From positions 1 through 64,000 of the forward strand of contig NZ_VFVR01000008.1 in the NCBI RefSeq assembly GCF_006442205.1: 64,000 bases of DNA, in the 5' to 3' direction. The position numbers and the translations under genes are program-made. This stretch comes from Mesorhizobium sp. B2-3-12. Lineage in GTDB: Bacteria; Pseudomonadota; Alphaproteobacteria; Rhizobiales; Rhizobiaceae. The notes under the pieces are model-generated. The model was not told the origin of the DNA. It made no database searches and was given only the letters and a program-made list of their open reading frames with translations. Every line of letters begins with the position of its first letter. The stretch's first letter is position 1. Of this stretch, positions 36,758-45,545 are shown piece after piece.

Positions 36758-38749
36758 TTATTTGCCGTGCAGGCGGGCTTCCGCCGCCTTGGCGGCCGCA
36801 TCGGCGGTGATGCCGAAATGCGGATAGAGCTGCTCGATGGTGCCCGAGGCGCCGAAACCGGTCATGCCGATGAAGATGCCGTCCGAGCCGATGAGATGAT
36901 CCCAACCCTGGCGGATGCCGGCCTCGATCGCCATCTTGACCGGCGCGTTGCCGATCGTCTTCTTGCGATAAGCGTCGCTCTGCTGATCGAACAGCTCGAA
37001 GCAAGGCACCGAGACGACGCGGGTCGGATGGCCATGCTTCTCCAGGAGGTCGCGGGCGCCGAGCGCGATCTCGACCTCGGAACCGGTGGCGAAGATCGTC
37101 ACCGCGGCTTCACCGCTGGCGCCGGCGAGTTCATAGGCGCCCTGGCTGCTGAGGTTCTTTTCGGTGAACTCGGTGCGCACGGTCGGCAGGTTCTGCCGGG
37201 TCAGCGCCAGGGTCGACGGCGTCTTTTCGGATTCGAGCGCGATCTGCCAGCATTCGGCGGTTTCCACCGCGTCGGCCGGACGGAAGACGTTATGGTTGGG
37301 GATGGCGCGCAATGCCGCCATGTGCTCGACCGGCTGGTGGGTCGGGCCGTCTTCGCCCAGACCAATGGAATCATGGGTCATGACGAAGATCGAGCGGATG
37401 CCCATCAGCGAGGCAAGCCGCATCGACGGACGAGCGTAATCGGAGAAGCACATGAAGGTGCCGCCATAGGCGATGAGGCCGCCATGTAGCGTCAAGCCGT
37501 TGATCGCGGCCGCCATGCCATGCTCGCGGATGCCGTAATGGACATAGCGCTGGCCGTAGTCGTCCGGTGTGATGTTCTTGGTCTGGCTGGTCTTGGTGTT
37601 GTTGGAGCCGGTCAGATCGGCCGAGCCGCCGATGGTCTCGGGCACAGCGCCGTTGATGACCTCCAGCGCCATTTCCGAGGATTTGCGGGTGGCGACCTTC
37701 GGCTTGTCGGCCGAGAGCTTCTTCTTGTAGTCGGCGATGACGGCGTCGAAATTTGCCGGCAGCTTGCCGGCAAGGCGGCGCTCGAACTCGGCCTTCAGCT
37801 TCGGATCGGCCTTGGCGAGGCGGCCTTCCCAGTCGGTGCGCGGCTTGGCGCCGGCCTTGCCGGCGGTACGCCAGGCGTCGAGGATGTCGGCGGGGATTTC
37901 GAAGGGCGGCGAGTCCCAGTTGAAGAACTTGCGCGCGCCGGCGATCTCGTCGGCGCCGAGCGGCGAGCCGTGCGCCTTGTTGGTGCCGGCCTTGGTCGGG
38001 GCGCCGAAGCCGATGGTCGTCTTGCAGGCGATCATCGTCGGCTTGTCGGAATGGCGCGCCGCCTCGATGGCATAGGCAATCGCTTCCGGGTCGGTGCCGT
38101 CGATATGGCTGGCGTTCCAGCCGGAGGCCTGGAAGCGCGCGACCTGGTCGGTGTTGTCGGCCAGCGACACCGGACCGTCGATCGAGATGTTGTTGTTGTC
38201 CCAGAAGACGATCAGCTTGTTGAGCTTGAGGTGGCCGGCAAGCGCGATGGCTTCCTGGGAAACACCTTCCATCAGGCAGCCGTCGCCGGCCAGCACATAG
38301 GTGTAGTGGTCGACAAGGTCGTTGCCGAAGGCGGCGTTCATGATGCGCTCGCCGAGCGCGAAACCGACCGAATTGGCGAGGCCCTGGCCGAGCGGGCCGG
38401 TCGTGGTCTCGATGCCGGTGGCGTGGCCATATTCGGGATGGCCGGCGGTCTTCGAGCCCAACTGGCGGAAGTGCTTGATCTGGTCGATGGTCATGTCTTC
38501 GTAGCCGGTCAGATGGAGCAGCGAGTAGAGCAGCATCGAACCATGGCCGGCCGACAGGATGAAGCGGTCACGATCGGCCCAGTGCGGGGCCTTGGGGTCG
38601 TATTTCAGGAAGCGCGTGAACAGCACCGTGGCGATATCGGCGCAGCCCATCGGCAGGCCGGGATGGCCGGACTGAGCCTTCTCGACGGCGTCCATGGAGA
38701 GAAAGCGGATCGCATTGGCCATCCGGTCATGTTGTACACGCGACGTCAT
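36758..38749 (-). CDS. tkt: Transketolase
   Basis: 663 residues from ATG 38749. Thiamine-diphosphate enzyme that moves two-carbon units in the pentose phosphate or Calvin pathway. FLSMDAVEKAQSGHPGLPMG opens the enzyme, the ThDP motif is AGDGCLMEGVSQEAIALAGH with LNKLIVFWDNNNISIDGP, and the transketolase signature is DSIGLGEDGPTHQPVEHMA. The leading gene of the tkt-gap-pgk-aldolase block. Divergent from the DUF4164-zapA pair. Confidence 0.97.
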   Translation of the reverse strand: MTSRVQHDRMANAIRFLSMDAVEKAQSGHPGLPMGCADIATVLFTRFLKYDPKAPHWADRDRFILSAGHGSMLLYSLLHLTGYEDMTIDQIKHFRQLGSKTAGHPEYGHATGIETTTGPLGQGLANSVGFALGERIMNAAFGNDLVDHYTYVLAGDGCLMEGVSQEAIALAGHLKLNKLIVFWDNNNISIDGPVSLADNTDQVARFQASGWNASHIDGTDPEAIAYAIEAARHSDKPTMIACKTTIGFGAPTKAGTNKAHGSPLGADEIAGARKFFNWDSPPFEIPADILDAWRTAGKAGAKPRTDWEGRLAKADPKLKAEFERRLAGKLPANFDAVIADYKKKLSADKPKVATRKSSEMALEVINGAVPETIGGSADLTGSNNTKTSQTKNITPDDYGQRYVHYGIREHGMAAAINGLTLHGGLIAYGGTFMCFSDYARPSMRLASLMGIRSIFVMTHDSIGLGEDGPTHQPVEHMAALRAIPNHNVFRPADAVETAECWQIALESEKTPSTLALTRQNLPTVRTEFTEKNLSSQGAYELAGASGEAAVTIFATGSEVEIALGARDLLEKHGHPTRVVSVPCFELFDQQSDAYRKKTIGNAPVKMAIEAGIRQGWDHLIGSDGIFIGMTGFGASGTIEQLYPHFGITADAAAKAAEARLHGK

Positions 38750-39011
38750 GGTTCCTCCGAGGTGGGGGTTTGCGGGCTTGGGAGAGCCCTTGAAAAGGGT
38801 GCGCGACACATAGCAGGCGCGGGCTTTTAGTCAACAAATCGGGTGCAGATTTGCCGGTCTTGTGATGCCGTCGGCGGGCCTACTTTAGCGTTAGCGGGGG
38901 ACAGTCGCGAGAGCTTTGTTGACGTCGCCTTCACCCGGTGCCTAATGTTTCCGACATAACGCGTTCTGAACGCGAACGATTCGGTGATGGGCAGGGCACA
39001 GGACGAAGGCC

Positions 39012-39284
39012 ATGACCGGGGAAACCACGCTCAAGGAAGTGATCGCCAGGCTGAGCAAGGCCATCGAGGGGCTGGAAAACGCCGTCGCGGCCAAGCTCAA
39101 GCATGAACGCGACTATTCGGAAGCCGAGGCCGAGGTGCAGCGGATGAATGCCGATCGCTCGCGGCTGGCGCAGGAGCTCGACAATTCCGAAGCCCGCGCC
39201 GAACGCCTGGAAGACGCCAACAAGGAAGTCTCGCGACGGCTGGTGACCGCGATGGAAACCATCCGCGCCGTGTTGGACAGATAG
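39012..39284 (+). CDS. DUF4164 coiled-coil protein
   Basis: 90 residues, almost all coiled coil (LSKAIEGLENAVAAKLKHER, then AQELDNSEARAERLEDANKE). It matches DUF4164, which is regularly encoded directly upstream of zapA in rhizobia. Function unknown, but the linkage suggests a division-related role. 11 bp separate it from zapA. Confidence 0.87.
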   Translation: MTGETTLKEVIARLSKAIEGLENAVAAKLKHERDYSEAEAEVQRMNADRSRLAQELDNSEARAERLEDANKEVSRRLVTAMETIRAVLDR

Positions 39285-39295
39285 GAGCTGGCCCG

Positions 39296-39661
39296 ATGGC
39301 ACAGGTCACGGTTTCAATCGACGGCAAGCAGTACCGCATGGCCTGCGATGAGGGCCAGGAAGAGCATCTGATCGATCTCGCCGAGCGCTTCGACCGCTAC
39401 GTTTCCCATCTGAAGGATTCTTTTGGCGAGATCGGCGACCAGCGGCTGACCGTCATGGCCGGCATCATGGTGATGGACGAGCTTTCCGAACTGCAGAAGC
39501 GCGTCAAGGGCATGGAAAGCGAAGTGCTGACCCTGCGCAAGACGCGCGACGAGGCGCTGACCAAGGCCGACAAGAGCGACAGCGTGCTGACCAACGCGCT
39601 TGGCGCCCTGGCGCAACGCATGGAGGATCTGACGGCGACGCTGGCAATCAACAAGGCCTGA
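39296..39661 (+). CDS. zapA: Cell division protein ZapA
   Basis: 121 residues. Starts AQVTVSIDGKQYRMACDEGQ, the ZapA beta-hairpin domain, followed by LAERFDRYVSHLKDSFGEIG and a long C-terminal coiled coil. ZapA cross-links FtsZ filaments at the division site. Operon with the DUF4164 gene. Confidence 0.93.
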   Translation: MAQVTVSIDGKQYRMACDEGQEEHLIDLAERFDRYVSHLKDSFGEIGDQRLTVMAGIMVMDELSELQKRVKGMESEVLTLRKTRDEALTKADKSDSVLTNALGALAQRMEDLTATLAINKA

Positions 39662-39871
39662 AGCCTCGCCGATCCCGCCGTTTGTCTCCTGCCCGAGATC
39701 ACGCCTTATTTTTCGCCTCGATCCCCGGCAGCGGGGAAAAATTTTTACCCGCCGGCCGAATAGCCGTCATCTCCAGCTTTTAATCCGTCATGCAGCGGTG
39801 CTACGACTAGGCGCCGGGGCCGGGCGGCTGAAAGAATGCCGGCTACATTTCACAAGGGGTAGGGATAGGTC

Positions 39872-40531
39872 ATGAGTCTTCGTATCAACGATATCGCGCC
39901 GGACTTCACCGCCGAGACGACGCAGGGAGCCATCAAATTCCATGACTGGATCGGCGACGGCTGGGCGATCCTGTTTAGCCATCCGAAGAATTTTACGCCG
40001 GTCTGCACGACCGAGCTTGGCACGATGGCGGGGCTCGAGGGCGAGTTCAAGAAGCGCAACGTCAAGATCATCGGCATTTCGGTCGACCCGGTCGAAAGCC
40101 ATGGCAAATGGCAGGACGACATCAAGACGGCGACCGGCCATTCGGTGCATTATCCGCTGATCGGCGACAAGGACCTCAAGGTCGCCAAGCTCTATGACAT
40201 GCTGCCAGGCGGCGCCGGTGAGACCTCGGAAGGCCGCACGCCCGCCGACAACGCCACCGTGCGCTCGGTCTACGTCATTGGACCGGACAAGAAGATCAAG
40301 CTGGTGCTGACCTATCCGATGACGACGGGGCGCAACTTCGACGAGATCCTGCGCGCGGTCGATTCCATGCAGCTCACCGCCAAGCACCAGGTGGCGACGC
40401 CGGCGAACTGGAAGCAGGGCGAGGACGTCATCATCACCGCCGCCGTTTCCAACGAGGATGCCATCAAGCGCTTCGGCGCCTACGACACCATCCTGCCCTA
40501 TCTCAGGAAGACCAAGCAGCCTTCCGCCTGA
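39872..40531 (+). CDS. 1-Cys peroxiredoxin (Prx6 type)
   Basis: 219 residues. Thiol peroxidase of the AhpC/TSA superfamily. The peroxidatic Cys45 is in FTPVCTTELGTMAGL and is the only cysteine, which defines the 1-Cys type. HPKNFTPVC, GISVDPVESHGKW and the C-terminal dimer arm (VATPANWKQGEDVIITAAVS) match Prx6. It reduces hydroperoxides in the cytoplasm with an external thiol partner. The 210-bp gap before it has no gene. Confidence 0.93.
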   Translation: MSLRINDIAPDFTAETTQGAIKFHDWIGDGWAILFSHPKNFTPVCTTELGTMAGLEGEFKKRNVKIIGISVDPVESHGKWQDDIKTATGHSVHYPLIGDKDLKVAKLYDMLPGGAGETSEGRTPADNATVRSVYVIGPDKKIKLVLTYPMTTGRNFDEILRAVDSMQLTAKHQVATPANWKQGEDVIITAAVSNEDAIKRFGAYDTILPYLRKTKQPSA

Positions 40532-40676
40532 AGCCAGCGCGTCGGAACGGTTTTCGGGTTTTCCGCTCCTGTGGGCCAAGTCATGCTTGACTGGTTCGCC
40601 GGGGCGGACAACCATGCTCCGGTGGGGTGCCGGGGGAGAAAATCCTTCCTGCCGGGAAAGCTTGGGGAAGCCGGAC

Positions 40677-41549
40677 GTGGATATAGCTTTGGCGAAGCCG
40701 CAGGTCAGCGGCTTCCATGACAAGCCGACTGGGGCCATCCAGTATATCGTTGCCGATCCCGCGACGAAGCGATGCGCCATCATCGACCCTATCCTCGACT
40801 TCGATGAAAAGTCCGGCGCGACGAGTACGAAGAGCGCGGATGGCTTGCTCGATTTCATTGGGGAAAACGGGCTGGAGCTGGAGTGGATTCTCGATACCCA
40901 TCCCCACGCCGACCATTTCTCGGCGGCGCATCACCTGAAACAGAAGACCGGAGCGCCGATGGCGATCGGCGACAGGATCGTCGACGTCCAGGCGCTGTGG
41001 AAGGTCATCTACAACTGGCCGGATTTTCCCGCCGACGGCGCGCAGTGGGACAGGTTGTTCGCCGAGGGCGAGATGTTCCGGATCGGAACCCTTCCGGTCA
41101 AGGTGCTGTTTTCGCCCGGGCATACGCTGGCGTCGATCAGCTATGTGGTCGGGGATGCGGCCTTCGTGCATGACACGGTGTTCATGCCCGACAGCGGTAC
41201 GGCGAGGACGGATTTTCCCGGCGGCAGCGCCACGCGGCTCTGGCGCTCGATCCAGGATATACTGGCTCTGCCCGACGAGACGCGCGTCTTCGTCGGCCAC
41301 GATTACCAGGCCGGTGGCCGCGAGCCACTGTGGGAAAGTACCGTGGCGATACAGAAATCCACCAACGTCCATCTCGTCGCCGCACGCACCGAGGCCGAGT
41401 TCGTTGCCCTGCGCGAGGCGCGCGACCGCACATTGCCGATGCCGCGGCTGATCCTGCATGCGTTGCAGGTCAACATGAATGGCGGGCGGCTGCCGGAGCC
41501 GGAAGCCAATGGCCGGCGATATCTGAAATTTCCGCTGGATGGGTTGTGA
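40677..41549 (+). CDS. MBL-fold metallohydrolase, Blh/persulfide dioxygenase-like
   Basis: 290 residues from GTG 40677, which has a GGGGA ribosome site 8 bp upstream; upstream in-frame sequence is not conserved. Metal site: THPHADH (residues 74-80), FSPGHTLAS, HDTVFMPDSGTARTDFPGG and GHDY. This is the ETHE1/Blh-like group, which oxidises or hydrolyses glutathione persulfides or thioesters. The actual substrate is unknown. It follows the peroxiredoxin gene by 145 bp. Confidence 0.87.
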   Translation: MDIALAKPQVSGFHDKPTGAIQYIVADPATKRCAIIDPILDFDEKSGATSTKSADGLLDFIGENGLELEWILDTHPHADHFSAAHHLKQKTGAPMAIGDRIVDVQALWKVIYNWPDFPADGAQWDRLFAEGEMFRIGTLPVKVLFSPGHTLASISYVVGDAAFVHDTVFMPDSGTARTDFPGGSATRLWRSIQDILALPDETRVFVGHDYQAGGREPLWESTVAIQKSTNVHLVAARTEAEFVALREARDRTLPMPRLILHALQVNMNGGRLPEPEANGRRYLKFPLDGL

Positions 41550-41558
41550 GGTTTAGTT

Positions 41559-41727
41559 CCTTCTCCCGTCACTATACGGGGAGAAGGTGGCGCAGCCGGA
41601 TGAGGGGCGGCGCCGACGTTTGGCGATGATGTTTGGCAGTTGCTGCGCCGGTGGCAATCGCGCAATCTCGGTGCCGCCCCTCATTGTCCTGCCGGACATT
41701 TCTCCCCGTAAAGTGACGGGGAGAAAG
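41559..41727. repeat. Palindromic element of about 170 bp (MITE-like)
   Basis: Both ends are hairpins based on TTCTCCCCGT and ACGGGGAGAA (41559-41587 and 41699-41727). Inside, ATGAGGGGCGGC (41600-41611) pairs perfectly with GCCGCCCCTCAT (41673-41684). It can fold into one long structure. I recall this as a widespread rhizobial intergenic repeat; its copy number here cannot be seen. Confidence 0.75.
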
Positions 41728-41757
41728 GGCCGTGTCGTCGGCTTCGCCAAACAAAAA

Positions 41758-41783
41758 GGCGGCGCCAGTTTCCTGACGCCGCC
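41758..41783 (-). terminator. Intrinsic terminator of rpoH
   Basis: GGCGGCG-C-CAG / CTG-A-CGCCGCC with a TTTC loop; on the minus strand a T5 run follows. It lies 27 bp beyond the rpoH stop. Confidence 0.85.
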
Positions 41784-41809
41784 CTGACATGTCCTGGCCG
41801 ATTCCGGCC

Positions 41810-42721
41810 TTAAGCCGCCGGCTGTGCCTCGATCGTGCGCAGCGCCTGCATCTGGCGCTTGGCGGCGGCCTTGACGGCATCCTGCACCTTCTCGAAGGCG
41901 CGCACCTCGATCTGGCGAACGCGCTCGCGGCTGATGTCGAACTCGGCCGACAGTTCTTCCAGGGTCAGCGGCTCCTCGGCGAGGCGACGCGCCTCGAAGA
42001 TGCGCCGCTCGCGGTCGTTGAGCACGGCCAGAGCGCCCGACAGCATGCCGCGCCGGTTTTCCAGCTCGTCCTGCTCGATCAGCATCTCTTCCTGGCTTTC
42101 GTGGTCGTCGACCAGCCAGTCCTGCCATTCGCCGGACTCGCCTTCCGTCGCCCGGATCGGCGCGTTGAGCGAGGCGTCGCCGGACAGGCGGCGGTTCATC
42201 GACACCACTTCGGCCTCGGAAACGTTCAGCCGCGTGGCGATCTCGGCGATCTGGTCGGGCTTCAAGTCGCCGTCGTCCAGCGCCTGGATCTTGCCCTTCA
42301 CCTTGCGGAGATTGAAGAACAGACGCTTCTGGTTGGCGGTCGTGCCCATCTTGACCAGGCTCCACGAGCGCAGAATGTATTCCTGGATCGAGGCCTTGAT
42401 CCACCACATGGCATAGGTGGCGAGGCGGAAACCACGCTCGGGTTCGAATTTCTTGACGGCCTGCATCAGGCCGACATTGCCTTCCGAGATCACCTCGCCG
42501 ATCGGCAGGCCGTAGCCGCGATAGCCCATGGCGATCTTGGCGACGAGCCGCAAATGGCTGGTGACGAGCTTGTGAGCGGCCGTGGTGTCTTCATGCTCGG
42601 CATAACGCTTGGCGAGCATGTACTCTTCCTGCGGCTGAAGCATGGGAAAGCGGCGGATTTCTTCCAGATAGCGGCTGAGGCCGCCTTCGCCGGAAACGAT
42701 ACTGGGTAATGACTGGGCCAT
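41810..42721 (-). CDS. rpoH: RNA polymerase sigma-32 factor
   Basis: 303 residues. Heat-shock sigma factor. Region 2 is complete (MGYRGYGLPIGEVISEGNVG, then RLATYAMWWIKASIQEYIL), the RpoH box appears as RSWSLVKMGTTANQKRLFFN, and region 4 ends with LEELSAEFDISRERVRQIEV. Rhizobia often carry two or more rpoH genes; only this one is in the window. The upstream gap (42722-42911) contains no gene. Confidence 0.96.
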   Translation of the reverse strand: MAQSLPSIVSGEGGLSRYLEEIRRFPMLQPQEEYMLAKRYAEHEDTTAAHKLVTSHLRLVAKIAMGYRGYGLPIGEVISEGNVGLMQAVKKFEPERGFRLATYAMWWIKASIQEYILRSWSLVKMGTTANQKRLFFNLRKVKGKIQALDDGDLKPDQIAEIATRLNVSEAEVVSMNRRLSGDASLNAPIRATEGESGEWQDWLVDDHESQEEMLIEQDELENRRGMLSGALAVLNDRERRIFEARRLAEEPLTLEELSAEFDISRERVRQIEVRAFEKVQDAVKAAAKRQMQALRTIEAQPAA

Positions 42722-42911
42722 GATAGCGCCCCCTCTCTATTGGAGTGATGCCCCCGAAACGCGGCGGGCATGTGACGCGAGCACCAAAAGGCTCGCTCGC
42801 GACATCAGAACTTATACAGGAACAAAACCAGAAAAGACAGCCATTTGTTCAACACGAAACAGTGTGTCACGTTGAAGTGAACAATGCCACTCAGGTTTTT
42901 TGATGGCAGGT

Positions 42912-43967
42912 TCAGAGTTTGCGGAAGCCGCCGACGAGTTCCTCCATGTCCCCCGGTATCGGCGCCTCGAACCTCATCGTTAGATGGGTAGTGGGGTGCC
43001 GAAATGCAAGGAGCCAGGCGTGCAAAGCTTGCCGGGAAAATGCCTTGACCTGGCTTTTCAGGGGGTCGGGCAGCCTGTTTGCCTTGGTGCGGAAGGCCTG
43101 GCCGTAATCCGGGTCGCCGACGACGGGATGGCCGATATGGGCCATGTGGACGCGGATCTGGTGGGTGCGGCCGGTTTCGAGCCGGCATTCGACCAGGCTT
43201 GCGGTGGCGAACTCCCGCTGGTCTTCGCCGAAACGTTCCTGCACGGCAAAGCGGGTGACGGCGTGGCGTGCGTCGTCGCGGCCTTCCGGCACGACGGCGC
43301 GGCGGATACGGTCGGCGGCGCGGCCAAGCGGCGCATCGATCGTTCCGGTCGGTCTCTGCGGTATGCCCCAGACCAGCGCCAGGTAGGCGCGTTCGAGGTC
43401 GCCGGTCAGGCCGTGGTCGGCGAAGGCCTCCGACAGCGCCTTGTGGGCGCGGTCGGTCTTGGCGACCACCATGACGCCGCTGGTCTCCTTGTCGAGGCGA
43501 TGGACGATCCCCGGCCGGCGCACCCCGCCGATCCCGGACAGGCTGTCGCCGCAATGGTGGATCAGCGCATTGACCAGCGTGCCGGTCCAATTGCCGGCGC
43601 CAGGGTGCACAACAAGCCCCGCCGGCTTGTTGATGACGATCAGTTCGTCGTCCTCGTAGAGCACGTCGAGCGCAATGTTCTCGCCCTGGGGCTGCGCCGG
43701 CTCCGGTTCCGGCATGACGACCGACACGCTTTCGCCGGCGTTCATCTTGCGCTTGGTTTCGTCGACCCGCTTGCCGTCAATGACGACGGCGCCTTGCCTG
43801 ATCAGCATCTGCACGCGACTGCGCGACATGTCCGGGCCAAGGGCTGATGCCAGCCACTGGTCGAGGCGTTGGCCGGCCGCGTCCGCGCCGGCGACCAGCA
43901 CGGTGGGCGCGGCCTCTGTCAACAGGTCCTCTATCAATTCGGGGACCTCTTCGCTATGAGCGCTCAT
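42912..43967 (-). CDS. rluD: Ribosomal large subunit pseudouridine synthase
   Basis: 351 residues. N-terminal S4 RNA-binding domain (RLDQWLASALGPDMSRSRVQ, then MLIRQGAVVIDGKRV) and the RluA-type catalytic core with the active Asp in PGIVHRLDKETSGVMVVAKT; LVECRLETGRTHQIRVHMAH follows. It modifies uridines of 23S rRNA (positions 1911, 1915 and 1917 in E. coli). Divergent from the DUF6476 gene with 26 bp between starts. Confidence 0.95.
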   Translation of the reverse strand: MSAHSEEVPELIEDLLTEAAPTVLVAGADAAGQRLDQWLASALGPDMSRSRVQMLIRQGAVVIDGKRVDETKRKMNAGESVSVVMPEPEPAQPQGENIALDVLYEDDELIVINKPAGLVVHPGAGNWTGTLVNALIHHCGDSLSGIGGVRRPGIVHRLDKETSGVMVVAKTDRAHKALSEAFADHGLTGDLERAYLALVWGIPQRPTGTIDAPLGRAADRIRRAVVPEGRDDARHAVTRFAVQERFGEDQREFATASLVECRLETGRTHQIRVHMAHIGHPVVGDPDYGQAFRTKANRLPDPLKSQVKAFSRQALHAWLLAFRHPTTHLTMRFEAPIPGDMEELVGGFRKL

Positions 43968-43993
43968 CGAAAAACCATTCCGGAATATTTGCC

Positions 43994-44377
43994 ATGGCCC
44001 GGCCCGATGCCGACGAAGAGCAGGAAAAGCCGCTTGACCCCGAGGTCGACAGACTGCGCGGCAAGCTTATCCGCTTCATGGTCATCAATCTCGGCCTTTT
44101 GTTTGTCGCTCTTATGGTGGTGATCGGCGCTATTGTCTACAAAGCCCGCAAGGCGCCGTCGGTGACACCGCCGCTGGCCGGCGACATCCAGACTCCGGCG
44201 GGCGAACCGGCCAGCGGCGATATCGTGCTGCCGATTGGCGCCAGGGTGATCAGCCAGTCGCTGTCGGGCGATCGTCTCTCGATCGACGCCGAACTCGCCG
44301 ACGGCAGCCGCGCCATCTTCCTCTACGATCTCGGCGAACGCCGACTGCTCGGCCAGTTCGCGATCCGCAACAAATAG
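43994..44377 (+). CDS. DUF6476 single-pass membrane protein
   Basis: 127 residues from ATG 43994. A charged N-terminus, one membrane helix (FMVINLGLLFVALMVVIGAI) and a short periplasmic domain ending LYDLGERRLLGQFAI. Conserved beside rluD in alphaproteobacteria as I recall. Function unknown. Confidence 0.8.
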   Translation: MARPDADEEQEKPLDPEVDRLRGKLIRFMVINLGLLFVALMVVIGAIVYKARKAPSVTPPLAGDIQTPAGEPASGDIVLPIGARVISQSLSGDRLSIDAELADGSRAIFLYDLGERRLLGQFAIRNK

Positions 44378-44413
44378 GCGGGCGGCGATGCAGCAAACAA
44401 GTTTGCCGCTGAC

Positions 44414-44827
44414 ATGACCGGCTTCACCGGACATCGCCGTGTCGCCACCGTGGCGCTGATCGTCGCCGACTATGACGATGCGATCTCCTGGTATGTCGGG
44501 CGGCTCGGCTTTGCGCTGCTCGAGGATGTCGATCTCGGTGGCGGCAAGCGCTGGGTAACCGTGGTGCCGGCAAACGGGCAGGGCGCCAGGCTGCTGCTTG
44601 CCGAGGCGTCCGACGACGCGCAGAGGAAAAGCATCGGCAACCAGACCGGCGGCCGGGTCTTCCTGTTCCTCGAAACCGACGACTTTGCCCGCGACCACGC
44701 TATGATGCTGGACAAGGGTGTCGAATTCCGCGAGGTGCCGCGTTTCGAGCCCTATGGCACCGTGGCGGTTTTCGCCGACCTCCATGGCAATCTGTGGGAC
44801 CTGATCGAGCCGAAACGGCAGGGCTGA
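44414..44827 (+). CDS. VOC-family (glyoxalase-like) protein
   Basis: 137 residues. One VOC module: RRVATVALIVADYDDAISWY, LGFALLEDVDLGGGKRWVTV, and the C-terminal EPYGTVAVFADLHGNLWDLI. Members bind metal and act on small electrophiles or serve as resistance binding proteins. Substrate unknown. Last core gene before the tRNA. Confidence 0.87.
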   Translation: MTGFTGHRRVATVALIVADYDDAISWYVGRLGFALLEDVDLGGGKRWVTVVPANGQGARLLLAEASDDAQRKSIGNQTGGRVFLFLETDDFARDHAMMLDKGVEFREVPRFEPYGTVAVFADLHGNLWDLIEPKRQG

Positions 44828-44912
44828 TCAGAGTGGTTCGGCAAAGTCCACGAAGTCTGGAAAGCCCAGTTGCTTTTTGCCGGCCGCCAGCCTATATCGC
44901 CCCTTCTTGAGC

Positions 44913-44987
44913 GCGCCCATCGTCTAGCGGTCAGGACACCGCCCTCTCACGGCGGGAACAGGGGTTCGATTCCCCTTGGGCGTACCA
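44913..44987 (+). tRNA. tRNA-Glu (CTC)
   Basis: 75 nt including the encoded CCA. Acceptor GCGCCCA pairs with TGGGCGT (one G-U at the end); the anticodon stem CCGCC / GGCGG encloses CTCTCAC with anticodon CTC; the T arm is AGGGGTTCGATTCCCCT. The next 350 bp have no core gene and phage-type genes begin, so its 3-prime end is the probable integration site of the accessory element. Confidence 0.97.
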
Positions 44988-44993
44988 AATAAA

Positions 44994-45077
44994 TCAAGCA
45001 CTTAGCATTATACGGCCAGTTTCGTTGCAGGTTTCGTTGAATCGGACCGGCAGTCTTGCTTCGCTCTGACGGCGGTG
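44994..45077 (-). pseudogene. Possible C-terminal scrap of a tyrosine integrase
   Basis: One minus-strand frame directly after the tRNA ends RFNETCNETGRIMLSA and a stop. NETCNET-type endings are ones I associate with rhizobial phage integrases encoded next to their tRNA att sites. No catalytic part is present upstream. It may be the remnant of an integrase whose body was lost. Evidence is thin. Confidence 0.3.
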
Positions 45078-45338
45078 GACCCGCCAAGCGCCGCTGCTCG
45101 GCTCGCCCAGCCGGAATGCTGAGGGCAAGCGAAAAATATTTTCGCCGACGGCGCGTCAAGCAGATTTCACGGTCAGCCCGTTGATAAACAAGGAAAATTG
45201 GCCTTCAGGCGTTTTTACGTATGTCGAAATAAGTATATCAAGTTTCTCCGACATACAAATTAGGCCGTGTTGAAAGTAAAAACTGCTGCTGTATAGTGAC
45301 GGTCACCTAGTCTTATTGACGAACTGGAGGCGTTATCC
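45078..45338. other. Intergenic region at the element's left end
   Basis: AT-richer than its surroundings, with no gene. It must hold the promoter of the excisionase-like gene. ATGTCG...CGACAT (about 45222-45255) forms a loose inverted repeat that could bind a regulator. Confidence 0.4.
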
Positions 45339-45545
45339 GTGCACAAGCAGAAGCCGAGAGCATCTACCGCACAGTCTGCGGCCCTTACAGTCGACGAGAC
45401 GGCGGATTACCTGCGGGTCTGCCGCTCCACGGTTTATAAGCTTTTCAAGGATGGCGACATCGTGCCCGCGAAAGTTCGCGGCCGGACCTTAGTGCGTCGT
45501 GTTGACGCCGACGCTTTTCTCGACCGCTGCGTTGGCGCCCTTTGA
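45339..45545 (+). CDS. Excisionase-family helix-turn-helix protein
   Basis: 68 residues from GTG 45339 with ribosome site GGAGG. The MerR-like/AlpA DNA-binding core is LTVDETADYLRVCRSTVYKL, then GDIVPAKVRGRTLVRRVDAD. Such small proteins act as excisionases or as activators of element genes. First gene of the accessory block on the plus strand; the next gene overlaps its stop. Confidence 0.85.
   Translation: MHKQKPRASTAQSAALTVDETADYLRVCRSTVYKLFKDGDIVPAKVRGRTLVRRVDADAFLDRCVGAL

Noticed and set aside
39662..39871. Possible 6S RNA downstream of zapA
   Set aside because: In many bacteria 6S RNA lies here, but I could not find the long, nearly symmetric stem with central bubble; only a short GC hairpin is visible.
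44947..45159. Minus-strand frame of 70 residues running into the tRNA
   Set aside because: It includes an antisense reading of the tRNA (RPRGIEPLFPP), a known annotation artefact.
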